The notes under the pieces were generated by a model, which was not told the origin of the DNA, did no database searches, and saw only the letters and a list, made by a program, of their open reading frames with translations. From Pseudo-nitzschia pungens (taxonomy: Eukaryota > Bacillariophyta > Bacillariophyceae > Bacillariales > Bacillariaceae), in the NCBI GenBank assembly GCA_037355855.1, contig CM074760.1, positions 1,914,501 to 1,978,500 on the forward strand: a stretch of DNA of 64,000 nucleotides, given 5' to 3'. Positions within the stretch are counted from its first letter, which is position 1; each line of letters opens with the position of its first letter. The position numbers and the translations under genes are program-made. Of this stretch, positions 56,800 to 64,000 are shown piece after piece.

Positions 56800-58110
56800 C
56801 TACCAAATGTGATCTGCCATTTTCCCGTTCTTCTTCTTCTCGAGGACTTTCGAAATCAGAGATGGTGAACTAGGATTTCTCTCGTTGATATTGCTGTCGT
56901 TTGCAATGGATTTATTCCTGCTGACTGTCGACACTGCTTGGACGTGATTCTCTAACGCTTCTTCGTACGTCCGTAATTTATTTTCACTGATATAGAGACG
57001 GAGTTGTAAGGCCTGAATCATATTCTCGAATCGTTCTTTTTCTTGCCGTAATATTTTTGCATGCGCAAGCCTTTCCTTTGACAGTTGGCTATTTGCTTCC
57101 AATACCTCTCGTTCAAGGCGAGCTATCCTTTCGGTTTCTTTGGTAAGTTCGAGATCATTTGTGACGGCGTGGTGAGAACTTTTACTGCAAACATTCGAAA
57201 CCAAAAGACTGTTTGAATCCAGTGCTATCAAAGATGATGACATGCTTTCGATGTTTGTGCCAATTTGATGGACATCTGCATCAGCTGGAGGCGAGCCTTT
57301 GCTCTCGTGGTTGCTATGTTGTGGATTTGATCTGTTGTCATTCGTGCTGTTTTTCAGTTGACCCCTTTCCGTTTTGTTCCAGCATTCGTCTTCGAAGTCA
57401 TCACCAACAGCAGTATGGTCCACCACCGATTTGTTTTTGCTGTCAGAAATTGAATCTCTCGAACTAGTGTTATCCGTCTCGTTCCCGTCGTCTCTCCTTC
57501 TGATATCAGTGCACGACGTTTCTTCCACTGTGATGTCTACAGAAGAACGCACTTCTCCTGTGCTGTTAACCTGTTTTTGTTCTTTACTCTGCTTTTTCTT
57601 TTTCTTCTTTCCCTTCCGCCTTTTCTTTGTCGACATAGCGCACGAAAACGATTCCTCTTCCAACAATGACGCTAAAGCTGCATTTGAGATCGATTCTAAC
57701 CTTTCGCACTCATTCAACAGATCACGTTTTACAATGGCTTTCTGCTCTTTCGATGGATAAACTCTTGTGCTCAATTTATATGGATTTGATGCCAACGATG
57801 AAGACATCCACAATTTTTGTTCGTCGCTATGGACCGAAGCCTGGTTCACGGAGGCCCAATACTGCTTCTGAAAGGCAGCAAAGCGTTTTTCTCTAGCGAG
57901 TGAAAAGCAATATGAATTCTCAGAGTCATTTTGTGACGGTTGCGGTTCTTTCCATCGTTGGTATTCGTCTTCCGCAATCACAATCCCCAACAAGTATACC
58001 AGGAACCGCGGTATGTTCAACTCTTCTTGATCTTTGGTGGGTTTCAGATCTGTGCCCAGCCGGTTGGCAGCGAGATGTGTGACCAGTTGCTCTGCTGCCT
58101 GAAGTCCCAT
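56800..58110 (-). CDS. Coiled-coil protein of unknown function
   Basis: 436 aa, ATG 58110, single exon as read. The N-terminal 90 residues look globular and helical (MGLQAAEQLVTHLAANRLGT ... RFLVYLLGIVIAEDEYQRW). A Lys run with nuclear-localisation character follows (STKKRRKGKKKKKKQSKEQKQ near residue 165-190), then an acidic Ser/Asn-rich region. A C-terminal coiled coil spans about residues 330-400 (TERIARLEREVLEANSQLSK, RFENMIQALQLRLYISENKL). The tail (SSPSLISKVLEKKKNGKMAD) recalls the tail of small coiled-coil proteins in the same window. An upstream frame exists (to about 58250), so an extra 5' exon is possible. No family recognised. Confidence 0.7.
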   Translation of the reverse strand: MGLQAAEQLVTHLAANRLGTDLKPTKDQEELNIPRFLVYLLGIVIAEDEYQRWKEPQPSQNDSENSYCFSLAREKRFAAFQKQYWASVNQASVHSDEQKLWMSSSLASNPYKLSTRVYPSKEQKAIVKRDLLNECERLESISNAALASLLEEESFSCAMSTKKRRKGKKKKKKQSKEQKQVNSTGEVRSSVDITVEETSCTDIRRRDDGNETDNTSSRDSISDSKNKSVVDHTAVGDDFEDECWNKTERGQLKNSTNDNRSNPQHSNHESKGSPPADADVHQIGTNIESMSSSLIALDSNSLLVSNVCSKSSHHAVTNDLELTKETERIARLEREVLEANSQLSKERLAHAKILRQEKERFENMIQALQLRLYISENKLRTYEEALENHVQAVSTVSRNKSIANDSNINERNPSSPSLISKVLEKKKNGKMADHIW

Positions 58111-59812
58111 GTACTTGCCGTCGTCGTTCTGTTTGTTTCGGTGGATGTTACGAATAGATAGTCTTGCATTGCTAGATGGTGAAAGGCGGTCAGATTGCTG
58201 ACTTTTCGGTGCGTACCCGGTACCCGTGTGGTCGAATGATCATGGCCCAAGGGTGAGGAAAAAACTCGAAAGCCAGTTTCGCGTTATTGGTACCGGTACT
58301 ATTGGACGAGTGAAGTAAGGTTTAATTACCTACCGGTAATACTGGTAATTCTGAACTCGAACCATTTATTTACTTTTGTGAACGTCTCTGAAGGCCTTTT
58401 GGGCTCTATTGACTATCTTGTTTGGTAGCAGCAGGTGCTTCTTTTTAATGATCATCAACATCTCTATCCTCCTATTTTCAGAGTTGAAGTCACTTCTTCT
58501 CTGTATGAAGTTCTAACAAGAATGATCAACTGCCACCATTTGTTGGTACTATGGTGAAAAAGATGGAGTGCAAATTGCTGGGGTTGTGATTGCATAATCA
58601 TAGTATTTACAGTAGTACTTTTAGTGATACTACGCAAACAGCGAAGTAAGATGATGGTGCAATTGTTCCCAGAAGCGTTTTGGACAAACAACCAGCTTGG
58701 ACTTTATGTTTGGAACTCATGGGCAAAAAATGGTCTTGCTGACCCCAAGCCCCTTTCCAGACGTTAATGACCATCACAATTGAATCAAAAGAATGTTTGA
58801 GAGGAGTGGGAACAACAAGAGCACTAAAGTTCCAAATCAAACAGAGCCCAAAAATTCTCTGCCACTAGTCAAGCGAAACCCACAAGAGCTGTTATACTAC
58901 TCAGGGTGATATACGAGATGCTGCCGTAAGAAAACTCTTGCAATGTCATGATAGGAATCAGCATGGCCTGCAGTTCTACTACTAGTACTAGTAGGAGTAG
59001 TAGTAGCGACAGTGCTTTTGTCATTCGTATGCACAGAAAAGTAATAAAACTATGAACGCATTACCTCATCATGACGTCGTCATCACAAGAACACTAGTAG
59101 TAGTAGTATCAGGAAGATCTAATTTGAGATCGTTAAAAGTTACTTCGTAATTAATAGAAGACTTACCGTACAACGTTGGAGACTGTTGTTCTGAATCTGA
59201 AGTAGCGGAAGCAATCTGTACGGTAGTAGCTGAAGCACTCACTATTTTGAAGTGCTTGAGTAATTACCGGTAGTGTTTATCTTGATCATTACTAGCTAGT
59301 AGTACTAGTAATACTTTTCCTATGGAATACAAATAATAATAATAATAATAATAGTAATAATACGGTACACATCTTGCGAGTAAACCTTACTCGCACGAGT
59401 AATCTTACGGTAACCTTCAGGTTTCATTCGTAGTACTACAAAATTCCTATCAGCTGTCCCCCGGTTCTACATCCTCAACTACTAATTTCTACGGAAACCG
59501 GGGGACAGCTGATAGGAATTCCGTAGTAACAGAAAACTCTCACAAAATCGAAAGATCTTTCTGGGAACCTGAAGTGTCAACAATTTTATTGCCAAGTAAT
59601 CCTCTTTCAGAACAAACGAAAATTACTGGTGAAAAGAATGTCCGGAACAGTATTGTTCTCATTCGAAGAAACACTAGCACCGGTATCATCGATTTTCATG
59701 TCACTCGCATCTGGTAATTATCGACTCGTTTATCGTCGTGCACCAAAATTGGCTTTGTTAGAAACAGCATCGGCTTCGTGACGTGATTATCTCCTCATCG
59801 TACTGGATCGAT
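58111..59812. other. Divergent intergenic region with hairpin and microsatellite
   Basis: 1.7 kb between divergent starts 58110 (minus) and 59813 (plus). It holds CTACTACTAGTACTAGTAG runs (58976-59005, 59090-59108), an AAT microsatellite (59332-59360) and a long hairpin (listed). The frame 58607..58840 (minus) has no ATG at its start and no known family. Confidence 0.5.
59434..59528. repeat. Long hairpin, 33-bp arms with two mismatches, 29-nt loop
   Basis: The left arm 59434-59466 (TACTACAAAATTCCTATCAG then CTGTCCCCCGGTT) is the reverse complement of 59496-59528 except AA versus GG at one dinucleotide. The innermost 25 bp are perfect. The loop 59467-59495 is unique. Size and near-perfect pairing suit a small MITE, a small-RNA hairpin precursor, or a strong 3'/5' structural element. 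It lies about 285 bp upstream of the fucosidase start. Confidence 0.92.
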
Positions 59813-61285
59813 ATGAGCTTCCGAATATCATCCGCCTTGCTTTTCTTTTTTGTGGGTGCGTTGGCATACGAGCCAACATGGGAAAGTTTGGATAGTCGGC
59901 CGCTTCCACAATGGTACAACGACGCAAAAATTGGTGTCTTCATTCACTGGGGAGTTTTCTCGGTCCCGTCTTTCGGGTCGGAATGGTTTTGGAAAAATTG
60001 GCTCGAAGGGCACGAGAAACACCATCAGAGTGACTATGAAGATTTTGTCAAGAAAACAGAGAAGCCTGGTTTTGCATATGCGGATTATGCGCACCGATTT
60101 GACGCTGTCTTTTTTGATCCCGACGAATGGGTCGATATTTTTGCTCAGAGTGGGGCGCAATATGTCGTCTTGACGAGTAAACACCATGAAGGCTTTTGCA
60201 ATTGGGATTCAAGAAAGATCGGAACAACCTGGAACTGGAACTCGATGGATGTAGGGCCAAGGAGAGATCTTGTCGGTGATTTAGCAAATGCTATCCGAAA
60301 ACCTGGAATAAAGTCGCCACAAACGAACAAACCCCTGAAGTTTGGTATCTATCACTCGCTTTATGAATGGTTCAATCCACTATATATGCAAGATCTCAAG
60401 AACAACTTTACGAGTCAGGTCTTTATCAATATGAAAACCATGCCCGAACTTTACCAGTTGGTAGAAACATATAAACCAGAAATAATCTGGAGCGACGGAG
60501 ATTGGGATGCCTTTAGTGACTACTGGAAATCCAAAGAATTTCTGGCTTGGCTTGCAACCAATTCCAGTGTAAAAGAAACTGTGGTATGGAACGACCGATG
60601 GGGAAACGATGCAAAATGCAAACATGGAAGCTTTTTGAATTGCCATGATCGTTACCTTCCAAACTCTACCATAGAACACAAGTGGGAATACTGTATGACA
60701 ATCGACAAGCATAGCTGGGGATGGAATCGCAAATCAAATTTGTCAGATTATAAGACGACGAAAGAGTTGATAACTGAGTTGGTTATGACGGTGTCCCGAA
60801 ATGGCAATATGCTGATCAACGTGGGACCCGCGGCAGATGGAACAATCTCACCGATTTTTGTCGATAGATTGATAGGATTGGGAGACTGGTTAAGAGTTAA
60901 TGGCAAAGCGATTTACAACAGTCGTCCTTGGAATGTTTGCGATCAAGATTCGAAAACCCATAGCGTGTATTACACAAGAGACGATGCCATATTGTATGCT
61001 CATTTGACTGTGTGGCCTTCAGACAATCGAGTCATCTTGGCCTGCCCTGAAGTTTCGAAAAGTACAAAAACATATGTACTGGGGATGAAAAACGTGAACT
61101 CTGAATCTCAGGCAGATACGATTAGGATTGAAGGAAACGAGACGAATTATCTAAAAGGAGCGACGACAGGATATGCCATAATCCAACTGCCAGATATGAA
61201 CCCGAGCAAAATGCCATGTGAACATGTTTGGGTCATTGCTATGACAAACATAAATAATCTCGACAAAGCTATATCTCCCGAGTAG
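59813..61285 (+). CDS. Secreted alpha-L-fucosidase, glycoside hydrolase family 29
   Basis: 490 aa, single exon. ATG 59813 (MSFRISSALLFFFVGALAYE) starts a signal peptide; the frame is open upstream but without ATG. GH29 core: PQWYNDAKIGVFIHWGVFSVPSFGSEWFW, EWVDIFAQSGAQYVVLTSKHHEGFCNWDS, WNWNSMDVGPRRDLVG, FGIYHSLYEWFNPLY, the nucleophile block PEIIWSDGDWD (Asp of WSDGDW), and NGNMLINVGPAADGTI. A C-terminal beta domain follows. Length and order match animal and bacterial fucosidases of about 450-490 aa. It releases alpha-L-fucose from glycans in the secretory, vacuolar or extracellular space. The product could act with the GH3 enzyme about 9 kb away, but no co-regulation is shown by sequence. 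Confidence 0.95.
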   Translation: MSFRISSALLFFFVGALAYEPTWESLDSRPLPQWYNDAKIGVFIHWGVFSVPSFGSEWFWKNWLEGHEKHHQSDYEDFVKKTEKPGFAYADYAHRFDAVFFDPDEWVDIFAQSGAQYVVLTSKHHEGFCNWDSRKIGTTWNWNSMDVGPRRDLVGDLANAIRKPGIKSPQTNKPLKFGIYHSLYEWFNPLYMQDLKNNFTSQVFINMKTMPELYQLVETYKPEIIWSDGDWDAFSDYWKSKEFLAWLATNSSVKETVVWNDRWGNDAKCKHGSFLNCHDRYLPNSTIEHKWEYCMTIDKHSWGWNRKSNLSDYKTTKELITELVMTVSRNGNMLINVGPAADGTISPIFVDRLIGLGDWLRVNGKAIYNSRPWNVCDQDSKTHSVYYTRDDAILYAHLTVWPSDNRVILACPEVSKSTKTYVLGMKNVNSESQADTIRIEGNETNYLKGATTGYAIIQLPDMNPSKMPCEHVWVIAMTNINNLDKAISPE

Positions 61286-61539
61286 ATTTGCCTGGATCAG
61301 ACTATAAGTGTGGATCCAATATCCAAGTAAGAAAATCACATATAATGAATATGAATTTTAACTTTTTTCCGAAACAGGGCCAGCAACATCGACTAGCTGG
61401 AGAGTTTTCAAATATTCTTTTCTTTCGATGAGTCTCATTCTCTTTCTCTCGTAGTTATGTCCTGGGTAGGCGAGCTACAACGCACGAACGGAGCTCATCG
61501 CAATGCCCTTGGTAGAATTTTTCTTCATCCCACTCGATT
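61286..61539. other. Convergent 3' intergenic region
   Basis: 254 bp between convergent stops; nothing distinctive. Confidence 0.55.
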
Positions 61540-62274
61540 TCAACACAACAGTGGTGCAAACCAAGAATTGGTCTTGAGCTCATGGTAGTCGTATTGCACC
61601 TTCATCAAAGCTTCAATACTTTTAGAATGCACCTGCTCCATTGAGTCAAGTTTTTCTTCTGTTGCCGACAGGGCCAACTCCAACTCTGTAACGACATCGT
61701 TGATGCGACGAATTTCATTATCTTTCGATTCCAAACCTTGGGCATGCTTAAGTTTCATAACTTCAGCAGCCTGCTTTAGTGCAGAGATTTCCCTGTCCTT
61801 TTCAGCAATCTGCATCAAGTGCGCGAGTTCATTTCTCATGATTTCGAGATGAGTAAATGTCATAGTTTTCTCACTCTTGCTCATAGTGTCAGAGCCACCT
61901 TTTGAACTAGATTTGTCGTTAACGTCTGGTCTGATTGCTTCAGTTTCATTTCTCGCACTTTCATTAGTGCCTGTCGGTCGGGAAGAAACACTCTCGATGA
62001 TCTTTTCTCCTTTCGATTCGTCGGTGGATTTAGGGTGTTGAACATCAACATTCGGCAATGCAAGATTATTACACGATTCCTCATCTTCAGAGAGTGAATA
62101 AGTGATGGCTGCCTCAATCACGGGATATGAAGTAGCCGCATTTTTGTTCATCGATTCCTTGGCAGAACTGGATCGGAAAATTCCATCACTCTTCTTTCTT
62201 TTGACCATCGACGATCTTGGCAATGAACCGGATCGCCTCTTCTGGCTTCTAAAGATCTTGAGTAGTTTTGGCAT
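61540..62274 (-). CDS. Small coiled-coil protein with basic N-terminus
   Basis: 244 aa from ATG 62274 (MPKLLKIFRSQKRRSGSLPR); the frame runs 29 codons further upstream without ATG. The first 45 residues are strongly basic. The middle is Ser/Asp/Asn-rich and disordered. Residues about 140-235 form a coiled coil (LEIMRNELAHLMQIAEKDRE, VVTELELALSATEEKLDSME) and the protein ends NSWFAPLLC. Composition and layout (basic MPKLL-type start, acidic middle, coiled end) suggest membrane- or cytoskeleton-associated function, but I recognise no family. Confidence 0.7.
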   Translation of the reverse strand: MPKLLKIFRSQKRRSGSLPRSSMVKRKKSDGIFRSSSAKESMNKNAATSYPVIEAAITYSLSEDEESCNNLALPNVDVQHPKSTDESKGEKIIESVSSRPTGTNESARNETEAIRPDVNDKSSSKGGSDTMSKSEKTMTFTHLEIMRNELAHLMQIAEKDREISALKQAAEVMKLKHAQGLESKDNEIRRINDVVTELELALSATEEKLDSMEQVHSKSIEALMKVQYDYHELKTNSWFAPLLC

Positions 62275-63472
62275 TCTTTCTTTTCCTAGTTGGTCTCTAA
62301 GGAGCAAAGGTTGTATATCCACGAAGAAATCCTTTCTTTGTCTAAAGTTTGCATTGAGCAAAATGTGATGACTACCGCTTTTCTAGTACTAGGAAACGGA
62401 GAGAGAGAGAGATGCTTGCCGACAGAAAGAAAGAAAGAAAGAAAGAATGAATGGCATTATTTTTCTCTGATTTTGGCGATCTTGTTCTGGGACGAAGCAA
62501 CGGTTAAAGTCCGCGACCAAGCAAGGAGTGCATGATTTATTCAGGCTGTTCTCATTTTTTCAACAACAACAGCGTCGTGCTGTCGTGTGTAACGGGTCAC
62601 GGGTCGATGGTTACGGGTCACGCGTCACGCTTCTCAAGCGTCACGGATCGGTGCAAAATCGTACGGGTAAATTGCTAATGGATGCGTTCGAGCACAAATC
62701 GTAGTACGAAGTAATTACGTACAAGCACGTACGAACTTCTATTGTTAGGAAGTATTATTAGGACGTATTACGAAGTACGAAGTACTTTTAAGTTACTAGT
62801 ACGAAGTAAGGTAAGGCACCTTCTATTATTGTTACGAAGTACAGAGTTATTTTTTGTTTCGCTCGGTATTGAGTAAGTTAATCTTATGTAAGGCGTTTTT
62901 GTCACCGACTCAATTGACACAGGTGCATTCATTTGGGCGTTACAAGAAGTAAGATAAAATACGAAGGAACAGTGAAGAATCTTCTTTTTTTTTAAAAATT
63001 AGTACAGTAAGAGTACCGTAACCTTACTTCGTGTTCATCAGAGCAAATAGAAGTAATAGAGCAAAGGATCCAGTCGTTCTCGCATCATGTCTCGTATTAT
63101 GTCTCGTATCATGATTACCTAGTACGAGTATGTTAGTGTTGACGAGCACTCCGACGACTCAGTCCATACGAGATGTACATGGTGCCGCTAACCTTACGTA
63201 ACCTGTACAGGTTTGCTTGTCTTCGGTCACGAGTAGGACGGATAGTGTACGCTAAGGCACGAGTAAGGTTACCCTGAGCTTCGTTACGAGTACGGTAACC
63301 TTACTTGTAAGGTTCTTACGATATTCGTTTCGGTCTGCATCCTATCTTTTTCTTGTCCTCTGTTATTCAACTGATCTTACCTTTGCACTGGAAGAACGAT
63401 TTTAGGGACGCAACACCATAACGCACTTACAACGAAGCAACCCCTCGTCTTTCCAATCATTTCCAATCAAAC
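62275..63472. other. Divergent intergenic region, repeat-word rich
   Basis: 1.2 kb. It contains GA and GAAA microsatellites (about 62398-62412 and 62425-62447), a local CGGGTCACGGGTC repeat (62594-62650), and dense TACGAAGTA/GTAAGGTTAC words (62700-63330). No gene seen. Confidence 0.5.
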
Positions 63473-63949
63473 ATGAACGAGGGATCGATGTAAGAGGAAA
63501 TGGAATGCTTTTCGCTGGTAAAAAAATGAGTTCCAGCCCCATACTGATTTCCGAGTAAATTGCTCTCACGCTGCTGTTTTTTCGATTGAACGTCGGCATC
63601 ATATTGGATTCCTTTACTCTCTGCCATCTCCCCTCCACTACACTACAGATATCTTCGAATTAAACGCCTTAACCAGACGTATTTCGTCATTTGTAACGAG
63701 GACGACACAATTGGTTACCTGAAAGAACAGATATCGCTAGCGACGAAAAAGGAAACAAAAGCAGAGCACATGAGAATTATCCTGCCAACGGATAATTCAC
63801 CATTGGATGACGACTCCGAGAAAATTTCAAAATACGAGGGTTTGAAAAACCAGTCGGAGCTTTATGTTGTATTCCAAATTTCCGACGACGAATGGGAAGG
63901 CGTGCATGTGGAAGATACGGATAAAGCGATGGGAGGGGATGATCCTTAA
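63473..63949 (+). CDS. Elongin-B-like ubiquitin-fold protein (two exons)
   Basis: Proposed join(63473..63489,63649..63949), 105 aa. The 17-nt first exon (MNEGS plus two bases) joins through GTAAGA...CTACAG to give MNEGSIYLRIKRLNQTYFVI. The exon 2 frame is otherwise without a start codon. The protein has a ubiquitin-like pattern: two strands with IYLRIKRLNQTYFV, helix TIGYLKEQISLATKK, RIILPTDNSPLDDD, YEGLKNQSELYVVF. Then comes DDEWEGVHVED, which matches the acidic tail after the fold in Elongin B (118 aa in human). Elongin B pairs with Elongin C in cullin-RING ubiquitin ligases and the Elongin complex. Other ubiquitin-like adaptors cannot be excluded. Confidence 0.72.
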
Positions 63950-64000
63950 ATTGACCTTCATTAGCGAGGATGGAGGTCGGAATCAAAATGAAATAACGCC

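Noticed and set aside
1..64000. CRISPR arrays, bacterial operons, phage genes
   Set aside because: The tandem arrays have no spacer-repeat regularity, introns and signal peptides are eukaryotic, and no viral structural or replication genes were seen.

Overview
The window is nuclear DNA of a photosynthetic stramenopile, most probably a diatom. The evidence is short GT-AG introns (mostly 80-160 bp), many intronless genes, a signal peptide followed by an ASAFAP-like motif (TSAFHA) on a ribosomal-protein methyltransferase, and stramenopile-style secreted and type II membrane proteins. Intergenic DNA is dominated by short words such as TACGAAGTAA, GTAAGGTT and ACCGGTAC. I cannot name the species. 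Gene density is moderate: about 20 supported genes, separated by 0.1-3.8 kb of repeat-rich spacer.

Layout. 1-21.5 kb: the 3' end of an unknown gene; a large Asn/Ser-rich protein with about five RRM-like modules and a coiled-coil tail; a probably plastid PrmA-type methyltransferase; a HAD/GmhB-like phosphatase; a roughly 2-kb inverted-repeat (foldback) locus built from 35-bp ACGCGT-containing units; SelO, which ends in an in-frame UGA plus a well-formed SECIS element and is therefore a selenoprotein; a tRNA-splicing endonuclease subunit; an ShKT-prolyl-4-hydroxylase; and a membrane protein with an internally duplicated pore-like module. 23.7-42.3 kb: a large AAA-type ATPase/helical-repeat protein, a secretory type I membrane protein, a GlcNAc-transferase-family enzyme, an inositol tetrakisphosphate kinase, and an MFS carrier. 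42.9-64 kb: a CCA-adding enzyme, a small secreted or plastid protein, a GH3 glycosidase, a fused beta-alpha nitrile hydratase, an SGNH-like membrane protein with two single-base frame breaks, two coiled-coil proteins, a GH29 fucosidase, and a small two-exon Elongin-B-like gene at the right edge.

There is no operon logic; neighbours are unrelated, as usual for such genomes. Several genes do fit one theme, synthesis and turnover of secreted glycans and glycoproteins (P4H, GlcNAc-transferase, GH3, GH29, SGNH-like). Another group serves tRNA and translation (CCA enzyme, tRNA endonuclease, PrmA). The most notable items are the SelO selenoprotein with its SECIS element, the eukaryotic fused nitrile hydratase with a His-rich linker, the foldback locus at 10.5-12.5 kb, a near-perfect 33-bp-arm hairpin at 59.4 kb, and two novel-looking repeat-module proteins (0.9-4.5 kb and 20.4-21.5 kb). 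All functions are assigned by reading sequence motifs; no database search was run.
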